A stretch of DNA of 64,000 nt from Bacteroidales bacterium (lineage in GTDB: Bacteria > Bacteroidota > Bacteroidia > Bacteroidales > UBA1402). Below, piece by piece: positions 9,722 to 17,075 of this stretch. How positions within the stretch are numbered: the stretch's first letter is position 1; each line of letters opens with the position of its first letter. The notes under the pieces are model-generated. The model made no database searches and was not told the DNA's origin. It saw only the letters and a program-made list of their open reading frames with translations. The position numbers and the translations under genes were made by a program. The stretch is taken from contig JAFUDT010000013.1 in assembly GCA_017464285.1 (NCBI GenBank), positions 202,962-266,961 on the forward strand. Reading direction: 5' to 3'.

Positions 9722-9746
9722 TATTTTTGCTGCCGCGACAAAAATA
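9722..9746. promoter_or_regulatory. Back-to-back -7 boxes for rsmA (-) and the flippase-like gene (+)
   Basis: TATTTTTG at 9722-9729 on the plus strand and TATTTTTG at 9746-9739 on the minus strand both match TAnnTTTG exactly and are separated by nine bases. They face the genes starting at 9771 and 9666. No convincing TTTG -33 element was found for either. Both polymerases could not occupy this short stretch at once. Confidence 0.5.
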
Positions 9747-9770
9747 AGCATATTAATTGGATTTTTGTTC

Positions 9771-10754
9771 ATGGAAAACGTAAAAAAGATTCTTCGCTGG
9801 CTCGTGCCGCTGCTTCTTGGCCTGCTGCTTCTATGGCTGGTTTACCGAAAAATGGACCTGGCTGCCATCCGCGGAATCTTTGCCATGGGACTGCGCTGGG
9901 AATGGGTGGCGGTCTATTTAGTCTTATTTCTGCTGCCTATGATTATCAGAGGAATACGCTGGCAGCAACTACTTGATCCGGTCTGTCCCGGCGGCCGGCT
10001 GAGGACTACCGTTCTGGCCGTTTTTGTGGCCTATGCCGCCAACCTGCTTTTCCCGAGAATCGGAGAAGTGGCCCGCTGCGGCCTGCTAAAGAAGCATGAC
10101 GGACTGTCCTTCTCGCGCAGCCTGGGGACGGTGGTCAGCGAGCGGGTCTTCGACATTGCCTGCCTGGTGCTGATGGCCTTGGCCGCCATTCTCGGCCAGG
10201 TGGACGTATTCCGTTCCTTCTTGCGGGAAAACCCGGATACGATGGCCGGGTTTACCTCTCTTTTGTCCTCCTGGAAGCTGTGGGGAGTGCTCCTGCTGGT
10301 GACAGTCCTTCTGTTGCTTGCCGGCCGTTGGCTCAAAGGCGGCAGGCTGTCCGGCAAAGTGCGCGACACGCTACGTTCGATGTGGCAGGGCATGCTTAGC
10401 ATCAAAACCCTGAAGCATCCCTTTCTGTTTGTGTTCTGGACCCTCTGTATCTGGCTGTTCTATTTCCTGTCGTTTTATGTGGGCCAGTACTTTTTCCATC
10501 TGCCCTTCTCGCTGAGCCTGATGGCTATGTTCACAGCCCATGTGATGGGCAGTTTTGGCATTGTCGCCCCCGTGCAGGGAGGTATCGGAGCCTGGCATTT
10601 CATGGTCATCTACACGCTGGTCTTTTACGGCGTCCCCCAGTCGCAGGCCGGCACTTTCGCCCTGGCGGTGCATGGACTGAACCTGCTCCTGACAGCCGTC
10701 TGCGGTCTGTTGGCCTGGCTCTGGCTATCCCTGGCCGACCGGAAAAAACTCTGA
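9771..10754 (+). CDS. Lysylphosphatidylglycerol synthase TM region/UPF0104-family membrane protein
   Basis: Polytopic inner-membrane protein, ~327 residues from ATG 9771 (MENVKKILRWLVPLLLG); an earlier in-frame TTG would add an unlikely leader. It has about eight hydrophobic segments. Features typical of the flippase-fold family (YbhN, AglD and the N-terminal part of MprF) are RGIRWQQLL, LLFPRIGEVARCGLL, FSRSLGTVVSERVFDI and the glycine-rich FGIVAPVQGGIGAWHFMVIY. Such proteins are thought to move lipids or lipid-linked sugars across the inner membrane. There is no synthase domain, so aminoacylation of lipids is not expected. The exact substrate is unknown. Confidence 0.85.
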   Translation: MENVKKILRWLVPLLLGLLLLWLVYRKMDLAAIRGIFAMGLRWEWVAVYLVLFLLPMIIRGIRWQQLLDPVCPGGRLRTTVLAVFVAYAANLLFPRIGEVARCGLLKKHDGLSFSRSLGTVVSERVFDIACLVLMALAAILGQVDVFRSFLRENPDTMAGFTSLLSSWKLWGVLLLVTVLLLLAGRWLKGGRLSGKVRDTLRSMWQGMLSIKTLKHPFLFVFWTLCIWLFYFLSFYVGQYFFHLPFSLSLMAMFTAHVMGSFGIVAPVQGGIGAWHFMVIYTLVFYGVPQSQAGTFALAVHGLNLLLTAVCGLLAWLWLSLADRKKL

Positions 10755-10876
10755 GACAGCGGATTTTTCCCCCTTTTTTTCTCAAAAAAGCGGTGGAGTC
10801 TTTGTTATCCCGAAAATTTTGGTTTTATTTGCATCAGCCTTGATATACAAGGCCACAACAGACTATATTTACAACT

Positions 10877-12643
10877 ATGGAAACGAACGACACCAGCAAG
10901 CTGCAGGAAACTGCTGTGGAGGAATCTGTTGAAAATGTCGCCACCGTGGAGACGGCGGCTGATTTTATCGATTACCTTAAGAACCTGATTGACTCTGAAA
11001 ACCCGAACAAAGAGAAGGTAGAAGCTATTAAGACGGCCTTCTACAAACACCAGAAGCAAGAAATTGAGCTCGCGAGGAAAATGTTTGCCGAAGCCGGCAA
11101 CCCCGTTGAAGAGTTCAATATGGAACCTTATAATGCCTTGGAGACCGAGTTCAAGTCCATCATGAATCTCTGGAGAGAAAAGCGTGCCGAGCAGCTCAGC
11201 CTGCTGGAAAAGGAACGTCAGGACAATCTGGACAAGAAAAACCGGATCATCGACGCCATCCATGCGCTTAACGAAGATACAGAAGATATTCACAAGAGTC
11301 TCAGCGAAGTCCGTCGCCTGCAACAGGAATGGAAAGAGACCGGCGCGGTGGCTCAGGAGCATGTCAACACGCTCTGGAAACGCTATCAGACTGAAGTGGA
11401 GAATTTCTACGACCAGCTGCGTCTGTACAACGAGTTTCGCGACTACGACAGCAAGAAGAATCTGGAACTTCAGACGGCACTCTGCGAGGCGGCTGAAAAG
11501 CTCAACGAAGAGGGCGATGTGGTGGTGGCTTTCCGCAAACTTCAGGAACTGCACGAGCAGTGGCGCGAGATCGGTCCTGTGGCCAAGGAAGTGCGCGAGG
11601 AGATCTGGCAGCGCTTCAAGAATGCTTCGACGGAAATCAATAAGAAGTACCAGCAGTTTTTCGAGCGTCTCAAGGATCTTGAAAATGAAAACCTGACCCA
11701 GAAGACCGAGATTTGTGAAAAGTTGGAGGCTATTGATGTGAGCACCTTGGACACTTTCAAGGCCTGGGAGAAAATGACGAATGAAGTCATTGAACTTCAG
11801 GAACGTTGGAAAACTATAGGCTTTGCGCCCAAGAAATTGAATACCAAGGTCTTTGAACGCTATCGTGCCGCCTGTGACAAGTTTTTTGAAGCCAAGAGCC
11901 TATTCTACAAGGGCATGAAGGAAAAGCTCAACGAGAACCTCGAGAAGAAGCGGGCTCTCTGTGAGAAGGCCGAGGCCCTGAAAGACAGCACTGCCTGGAG
12001 TGCTACGGCCAACCAGCTCATCCAGATACAGAAGGAATGGAAGACCATCGGACAGGTGCCGCGTAAAGCCTCCGATGCCTTGTGGAAACGCTTTATCTCG
12101 GCTTGTGACTATTTCTTCGAGCAGAAGGAGAAGAATACATCCTCGCAGAGAGAAGAAGAGCAGCAGCACCTACAGGCCAAACTCTCCCTGATTGAGGAGG
12201 TGAACAACTACCAGGAAACACCTGAGCCTGAAGAGGCTCCCCGTGTGGTCAAAGATTTTACGGCCCGCTGGAACGAAATAGGCCATGTGCCTTTCAAGGA
12301 GAAGGACAAGGTCTATGCCAAGTGGCGTGAAGCCATCGAACAGCTGATGGTGCGGCTCAATGTCGATAAGACCAGCCGTCGTCTGAGCAGTTTCCAGAGC
12401 AACCTTGACGAGATTCGCAGCAAGGGTGCCGGCAAGGTCGGACATGAGCGTGAGCGCCTGATGCGTCAGTACGAGTCTATCTGTAACGAAATCAAGACTT
12501 GTGAGAACAATATCGGCTTTTTCACCATGTCTTCCAAATCGACCGGATCTAATCTGCTCAAGGAGATGAACCGTAACATCGAGAAGCTGAAGGAGGAGCG
12601 CGACATTCTCTTCAAAAAGATACAGATGATTGATGAAGCCTAG
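10877..12643 (+). CDS. DUF349 repeat protein
   Basis: A soluble, highly charged and largely helical protein of 588 residues, made of five DUF349 units. Each carries a W(K/R/N)xxG motif followed by a tryptophan- or arginine-rich helix: EWKETGAV, QWREIGPV, RWKTIGFA, EWKTIGQV and RWNEIGHV, spaced about 70 residues apart. The acidic N-terminal ~75 residues lack the repeat. The family is widespread in Bacteroidetes; some DUF349 proteins elsewhere have been linked to RNA metabolism, but no role is established here. There is no signal peptide, so it is cytoplasmic. A strong terminator follows immediately, marking it as a single-gene unit. Confidence 0.85.
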   Translation: METNDTSKLQETAVEESVENVATVETAADFIDYLKNLIDSENPNKEKVEAIKTAFYKHQKQEIELARKMFAEAGNPVEEFNMEPYNALETEFKSIMNLWREKRAEQLSLLEKERQDNLDKKNRIIDAIHALNEDTEDIHKSLSEVRRLQQEWKETGAVAQEHVNTLWKRYQTEVENFYDQLRLYNEFRDYDSKKNLELQTALCEAAEKLNEEGDVVVAFRKLQELHEQWREIGPVAKEVREEIWQRFKNASTEINKKYQQFFERLKDLENENLTQKTEICEKLEAIDVSTLDTFKAWEKMTNEVIELQERWKTIGFAPKKLNTKVFERYRAACDKFFEAKSLFYKGMKEKLNENLEKKRALCEKAEALKDSTAWSATANQLIQIQKEWKTIGQVPRKASDALWKRFISACDYFFEQKEKNTSSQREEEQQHLQAKLSLIEEVNNYQETPEPEEAPRVVKDFTARWNEIGHVPFKEKDKVYAKWREAIEQLMVRLNVDKTSRRLSSFQSNLDEIRSKGAGKVGHERERLMRQYESICNEIKTCENNIGFFTMSSKSTGSNLLKEMNRNIEKLKEERDILFKKIQMIDEA

Positions 12644-12675
12644 CCTTGCGGCTTCCCCGCCCGGCTGAGTCACAT

Positions 12676-12727
12676 AAAAAAGGCTCCCCCTGAAACGTTG
12701 CGAAGAAGTTTCAGGGGGAGTGCTTTT
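12676..12727 (+). terminator. Rho-independent terminator after the DUF349 gene
   Basis: A perfect 13-bp stem (CTCCCCCTGAAAC at 12684-12696 with GTTTCAGGGGGAG at 12708-12720) encloses an 11-base loop, flanked by an A-run before and TTTTT after. The A/T flanks make it usable in both directions, which suits its place between the plus-strand gene ending at 12643 and the minus-strand gene ending at 12778. Confidence 0.9.
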
Positions 12728-12777
12728 TCAGTGAGGCCTTGCTGAGGCCCTCTTGATGGCAGAGAACCAGACTTGGC

Positions 12778-13320
12778 TCAGATGTTCAGCTGTTTGGAAA
12801 TGTCGGCAGCCACGATGGCGTTGCCCAGATATTCGAGCACTTTGAGGGCAAACTGCTGAGCATGGCCCGGGCCGTCTCCCGTGATGAGGTTGCCGTCGCG
12901 GATGGCCGGACGGCGTGAGATCTTGGCTTCATAGAGACTTGCCTCGCAGCCGGGGTAGCAAGTGACCTTTTTCCCCTTGAGCAGCCCCATTTCTCCCAGG
13001 ATGGTAGGAGCAGCACAGATGGCGGCCACGGTCTTGTCCTCATCCTTGAGGAAGGTCATGAGCAGCATCTTCAGGCCTTCATGCTGTTTCAGGTTCTCTG
13101 TACCCGGCATCCCGCCGGGGAGAATCAGGGCATCTGTCTCTTTGATGTCGATTTCATTGAATAACATGTCGGCAATGACCGGAATACCGTGTGATCCGCA
13201 AACGGTCTTGTGATCCAACATGGAGACCGTTCGGACGTCCAGATCGGCTCTGCGCAGAATATCCACGACAGAGATGGCTTCCATTTCTTCGAAGCCGGTG
13301 GTTAAAAAGACTAATATCAT
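12778..13320 (-). CDS. DJ-1/PfpI-family protein
   Basis: Small cytoplasmic protein of 180 residues with the DJ-1 fold. Visible family residues are the Glu in TTGFEEMEA near 12 and the reactive cysteine in AAICAAPTILG near 103, in the usual nucleophile-elbow context. ALILPGGMPGTENL and LITGDGPGHAQQFAL are also typical. Members have been reported as glyoxalases/deglycases or redox-linked stress proteins; the YajL-like branch is the closest fit here. It begins upstream of nothing on its own strand: the AT-rich spacer 13321-13385 separates it from the end of the tonB gene, and whether it shares that transcript is unclear. Confidence 0.88.
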   Translation of the reverse strand: MILVFLTTGFEEMEAISVVDILRRADLDVRTVSMLDHKTVCGSHGIPVIADMLFNEIDIKETDALILPGGMPGTENLKQHEGLKMLLMTFLKDEDKTVAAICAAPTILGEMGLLKGKKVTCYPGCEASLYEAKISRRPAIRDGNLITGDGPGHAQQFALKVLEYLGNAIVAADISKQLNI

Positions 13321-13385
13321 ATCGTTTAGGTTTGGGTGATTATTGTTTATTGTTGTTTGTTATTTATTATTTATTTATTATTTGT

Positions 13386-14237
13386 TTATCTGAGGGTAAA
13401 GAAGTAGGTGATATAGCCGTATTGCATATCTCCACTTCCCTTAATGGCATTGAACCGGGCCTGACGGGCTGCTTGCATGGCTGCCTGTCTGAGCTGGATA
13501 TTTTCCGTATTGGTGCTGGCACCGCCTCCGGGTACCGTACCGATGTGAATCTGGCTGGAAACGACTTGCCCGTCGTTGTTGACGCCGATGCGGACCACGA
13601 CGACACCTTCGGCGTTGCGTGCATTGTTCTGCGGACGGGGCAGACTGCCTACCAGCCCTCGGCCGTCAAGCGAGAAATTGCCGTAGCCGGCTCCGGCTCC
13701 TTCGTAGTGCTGGGATTCGGGATGGCCTTGGGTCTGACCCTGATTGCCCTGAGGAGTGTCACCTTGTCCCTGATCCTGGCTTTGGCTGCCTTGGGACTGT
13801 CCGAACAGATTCTTGGCCAGTTGCTGGGTTTCGGCCGCCCGCCGTTCCTGCTCCTGACGGAGACGTTCTTCTTCGGCCTGACGACGTAACTCCTCTTGCC
13901 GTCGCTCCTCTTCCAGCCGCCGGGCGTCCTGCTCGGCCCGCTGTCTGGCTTGGGCCAGAAGATCGACAGACTCGTCTTCCTGGGTGATGAGCTCATCCTG
14001 GGCCGGAGTCTGGGCCGTAACGGGCGGGGTGGAGGGCTCCGGCGTACTGTGCTGACTCTCTTGGTCGGCATATGGTTCGAACATACCCGACGAGAGATCG
14101 ACATTGCCGAAATTGACGGTCAGCCCTTCTTCGCTGTCGGGTACAGAGGCTTCCATTCCGAAAACAATCAAAAAGCAGGCCAGCAGTCCGATGATGACTG
14201 CTGTCACAGCTGCTGATATGATTTCGTTTCTGTCCAC
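13386..14237 (-). CDS. tonB: TonB/TolA-type energy transducer
   Basis: Links the ExbB-ExbD proton channel to outer-membrane receptors. The protein (283 residues) has one N-terminal membrane segment (about 9-28), an extended charged and Glu/Arg-rich coiled region (about 85-150, TolA-like rather than Pro-rich), a Gln/Gly-rich linker (150-190), and a C-terminal TonB-like domain with VVVVRIGVNNDGQVV, AAMQAARQARFN and a closing YITYFFTLR. The start is a GTG at 14237 whose first base is the last base of the exbD stop codon, so translation is probably coupled. The order pdxJ-exbB-exbD-tonB indicates one minus-strand operon. Confidence 0.88.
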   Translation of the reverse strand: MDRNEIISAAVTAVIIGLLACFLIVFGMEASVPDSEEGLTVNFGNVDLSSGMFEPYADQESQHSTPEPSTPPVTAQTPAQDELITQEDESVDLLAQARQRAEQDARRLEEERRQEELRRQAEEERLRQEQERRAAETQQLAKNLFGQSQGSQSQDQGQGDTPQGNQGQTQGHPESQHYEGAGAGYGNFSLDGRGLVGSLPRPQNNARNAEGVVVVRIGVNNDGQVVSSQIHIGTVPGGGASTNTENIQLRQAAMQAARQARFNAIKGSGDMQYGYITYFFTLR

Positions 14238-14647
14238 TATTTCTCGGGTCTTGTAGCCAGTACCAGCTTGAAATGGTTGGCGTTGCAGATGTTCAGCACG
14301 CGTACCAGTTCACGGTAGGAAATATTTTCATCGGCATATAGTGCCACATACATTTCGGGTTCCTGGGCAATGCGCTGGCGAAGTAGCGTCTCGATCTCTT
14401 CGAAGGCCACAGGCTCGTCCTTTTCGTTGCCGAAGGCAATGTAGTAGTTCAGGTCGCGGTCGATGGTCACCCGGGCCAGCGGCTTGGCCGAAGTCTGCTG
14501 TCTGCTCTGCGGCAGCAGTATCTTGATGGCGTTGGGATGTACCACCGTCGAGGTGATCATGAAAAAAATCAGCAGCAGGAACACGATGTCCGTCATGGAG
14601 GACATACTGAAGGAGGCGTCCGTCTTGTTCTGTCTTTTCAGTGCCAT
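14237..14647 (-). CDS. exbD: ExbD/TolR biopolymer transport protein
   Basis: Subunit of the inner-membrane proton-driven motor, 136 residues. The single membrane segment (SSMTDIVFLLLIFFMITSTV, about 16-36) contains the conserved Asp that carries protons. It is followed by a periplasmic domain with the ATRPEK tail typical of the Bacteroidetes type. It starts nine bases after exbB ends and overlaps the tonB start by one base. ExbD and TolR cannot be told apart by sequence at this level; the neighbouring tonB-like gene favours ExbD. Confidence 0.92.
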   Translation of the reverse strand: MALKRQNKTDASFSMSSMTDIVFLLLIFFMITSTVVHPNAIKILLPQSRQQTSAKPLARVTIDRDLNYYIAFGNEKDEPVAFEEIETLLRQRIAQEPEMYVALYADENISYRELVRVLNICNANHFKLVLATRPEK

Positions 14648-14656
14648 GGCTGCGCT

Positions 14657-15367
14657 TTATTTGGCCGGCTCGTTGAGCAGGTCGAGGAATTCCATTGTAT
14701 AGCTCTCCATTTTGTTGACCACCTTGGTGACTCGAGCCACCAGATAGTTGTAGGCAAAATAGGCCAGAATGCCCACTATCAGACCGGCAACGGTGGTGAC
14801 CATGGCCGTGTAGATGCCCGATGAGAGCAGGGTGATATCGACATTGTTGCCGGCCGAGGCCATGTCGAAGAAGGCACGGACCATACCCAGCACGGTGCCT
14901 AGAAAACCGATCATCGGAGCACCGCCGGAAACGGCAGCCAGCAGCGAGAGCCCCTTTTCCAGGCGACTGACCTCGATGTTGCCCAGGTTCTCGATGGCCA
15001 CCTGCACGTCACTCATGGGGCGGCCGATACGGCTGATGCCTTTTTCGACCATCCTGGCCGAAGGGGTCTCGGTCTGACGGCAGAGCTTCAGGGCCGATTC
15101 GATGTTGCCTTCGTGGATGTAGTCCTTGATGCGGTTCATGAAATTGGGGTTGTCCTTGCCTGCCTGGTGCAGCGCCAGACAGCGCTCGATGAAGATATAG
15201 ACAGCCAGACAGAGCAATATGGCCAGGACAATCATGATCCAGCCGCCCTTGGTCGCCATTTCGAAAAAATTGATGCGGTTGACGGTTTCGACAGCGGGCT
15301 GAGTCAGCTCAGTGAGCTCCGGCATCAGGTCGGAGGAAAGGTCCTGAATAAGAAGTAAAGGATTCAT
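14657..15367 (-). CDS. exbB: ExbB/TolQ/MotA-family proton channel protein
   Basis: Inner-membrane proton channel protein, 236 residues, energising TonB. Three membrane segments are visible: near 38-58 (GGWIMIVLAILLCLAVYIFI), around 145-170 (LSLLAAVSGGAPMIGFLGTVLGMV) and around 185-215 (SGIYTAMVTTVAGLIVGILAYFAYN, shown here only as position). The family signature GFLGTVLGM and the Thr/Ala-rich third segment are present. The start ATG overlaps the pdxJ stop as ATGA (15364-15367), so the two genes are translationally coupled even though their functions are unrelated. This pairing is common in Bacteroidetes. Confidence 0.9.
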   Translation of the reverse strand: MNPLLLIQDLSSDLMPELTELTQPAVETVNRINFFEMATKGGWIMIVLAILLCLAVYIFIERCLALHQAGKDNPNFMNRIKDYIHEGNIESALKLCRQTETPSARMVEKGISRIGRPMSDVQVAIENLGNIEVSRLEKGLSLLAAVSGGAPMIGFLGTVLGMVRAFFDMASAGNNVDITLLSSGIYTAMVTTVAGLIVGILAYFAYNYLVARVTKVVNKMESYTMEFLDLLNEPAK

Positions 15368-16086
15368 GCTAAGTTATTTAAACATTTCTGATAGGCTTTA
15401 ATAGTGGCTTCCAGCCCCATATAGAGGGCGTCGCAGACCAGCGCATGGCCGATGGACACTTCCTCGATATAGGGCACCTGCTGGTGGAAGTCCTTGAGGT
15501 TGTGTAAGTTCAGGTCGTGTCCGGCATTCAGGCTGAGTCCGTTCTTGTGGGCCACCTCGGCAGCCAGGGCAAAGGGACGGGCGGCTGTCTCTGGCCGGAT
15601 GGCGTAGGCTTCGGCATAGGGCCCGGTGTACAGTTCGACCCGGTCGGCTCCTAGTCGGGCTGCCTGCTCGATCATCTGCGTGTTGGTCTCGACAAAGAGA
15701 CTGGTGCGGATGCCGGCGGCGCAGAAACTCTCCAGCACTTCGGACAGAAAAGCGGCATGCCGTATGGTGTCCCAGCCCGCATTGGAAGTCAGGGCATCCG
15801 GTGCATCGGGGACCAGAGTGACCTGGTGAGGCTTGACTTTCAGTACCAGGTCGATGAACTTGGGGGAGGGATAGCCCTCGATATTGAATTCCGTGGTAAT
15901 GCGCGGACGCAGGTCTATAACATCCTGATAGCGGATATGGCGCTCGTCGGGCCTGGGATGCACCGTGATGCCATCGGCTCCGTATCGTTCGCAGGCCGCA
16001 GCAATTTCCAGAATGTCAGGCAGGTTGTTGTTCCTGGCATTGCGGATGAGCGCTATTTTGTTGATATTTACGCTAAGCTTGGTCAT
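15364..16086 (-). CDS. pdxJ: Pyridoxine 5'-phosphate synthase PdxJ
   Basis: Condenses 1-deoxyxylulose 5-phosphate with 3-amino-2-oxopropyl phosphate to make pyridoxine 5'-phosphate. The start at 16086 gives MTKLSVNINKIALIRNAR, the usual N-terminus; upstream in-frame codons would add a non-homologous leader. Motifs include DGITVHPRPDERHI near residue 48 (phosphate- and substrate-binding His/Arg), the VTLVPD strand, and GLSLNAGHDLN near the C-terminus. Length is ~240 residues, normal. It is the first gene of the operon that continues into exbB, exbD and tonB. A run of ten T residues lies just upstream of its start on the plus strand. Confidence 0.95.
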   Translation of the reverse strand: MTKLSVNINKIALIRNARNNNLPDILEIAAACERYGADGITVHPRPDERHIRYQDVIDLRPRITTEFNIEGYPSPKFIDLVLKVKPHQVTLVPDAPDALTSNAGWDTIRHAAFLSEVLESFCAAGIRTSLFVETNTQMIEQAARLGADRVELYTGPYAEAYAIRPETAARPFALAAEVAHKNGLSLNAGHDLNLHNLKDFHQQVPYIEEVSIGHALVCDALYMGLEATIKAYQKCLNNLA

Positions 16087-16140
16087 TTGATTTTTTTTTT
16101 CCACTTTTGCAGGCCGACTTGTCCCGGTCGATGCAAGGGG

Positions 16141-16148
16141 CAAATATA
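16141..16148 (-). promoter_or_regulatory. Candidate -7 box for the pdxJ-exbBD-tonB operon
   Basis: Read on the minus strand this is TATATTTG, an exact TAnnTTTG, about 55 bases before the pdxJ start. A TTTG (CAAA at 16164-16167 on the plus strand) lies 15 bp further upstream, shorter than the usual 19-21, so the -33 assignment is uncertain. Confidence 0.5.
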
Positions 16149-16196
16149 ATGATTTTTTACTATCAAACGAGCTTTAAAAAACAATAATAATCACCT

Positions 16197-17075
16197 ATGG
16201 ACATCGCGATTTTCGGCAAGCGTACACAAGACTCCTCCAAGGAACAGATCTCATTGCTGTTCAGGCTGTTGAAGGAACGCGGCGTCAGTATCTCCGTCGA
16301 TACCCGCTTCTATGACTACCTGAGAACCATTTTGCCGGAAGCCCCGGAGGTGGACGATTTCATCCCGGGCAATCTCTTCCGGGCCGACTTTGCCCTGAGC
16401 ATCGGCGGTGACGGCACCTTCCTGAACACGGCCAGCCGGGTGGGGGACAAGGGTATTCCCATCCTGGGTATCAATACCGGTCGTCTGGGCTTCCTGACGG
16501 CTTCGGACGGCAGTGACATGGAAGAACTGGTCGATGAGATGATGACAGGTCGTCTGGAAGTAGAGTCCCGCGCCCAGCTCAAGCTGGAGACCGACAGCAG
16601 TTCCATCGACTATCCCTTCGCCCTGAACGAAATCGCTATCACCAAGCGTGATGTTTCGGCCATGCTGCATATCCATGCTACGCTCAACGGCGAATATCTG
16701 AACGACTATCAGGCCGACGGGCTGCTACTTTCGACAGCCACCGGCTCGACGGCTTATTCCCTGAGCGTGGGCGGCCCTATCCTGATGCCCGACAGCAGCA
16801 GCTATGTGATTGTGCCCATTGCTCCGCACAGTCTGACAATCCGTCCCCTGGTGCTGGATGCCCGCACCGTGGTCGATCTCCGGGTAGAGAGCCGCAGCCA
16901 TACCTATCTGGTCTCTCTGGACGGCCGCTCATACAGCCTGCCGATGTCCTCAGAGTTGCGAATATCATCATCTGATTTTATGATCAATATCGTTCGCAGG
17001 AAGAGCCAGAGTTTTCTTTCTACTCTGAAAGCCAAGATGATGTGGGGTAAGGATCTGAGATATCCTTCTATCTGA
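16197..17075 (+). CDS. nadK: NAD kinase
   Basis: Phosphorylates NAD to NADP in the cytoplasm. The 292-residue product shows the family motifs: SIGGDGTFLNTA near residue 65 (catalytic Asp in GGDG), GINTGRLGFL, ALNEIAITK, and DGLLLSTATGSTAYSLSVGGP near 178, the conserved C-terminal glycine-rich motif. Its end overlaps by eight bases the end of the convergent MG2/Plug gene. It is divergent from pdxJ, with a 110-base gap. Confidence 0.95.
   Translation: MDIAIFGKRTQDSSKEQISLLFRLLKERGVSISVDTRFYDYLRTILPEAPEVDDFIPGNLFRADFALSIGGDGTFLNTASRVGDKGIPILGINTGRLGFLTASDGSDMEELVDEMMTGRLEVESRAQLKLETDSSSIDYPFALNEIAITKRDVSAMLHIHATLNGEYLNDYQADGLLLSTATGSTAYSLSVGGPILMPDSSSYVIVPIAPHSLTIRPLVLDARTVVDLRVESRSHTYLVSLDGRSYSLPMSSELRISSSDFMINIVRRKSQSFLSTLKAKMMWGKDLRYPSI

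Noticed and set aside
13321..13385. AT-rich run of TTATTTATT-type repeats as a tandem repeat array or origin
   Set aside because: Units are irregular and the stretch is only ~65 bases; ordinary AT-rich spacer is sufficient.
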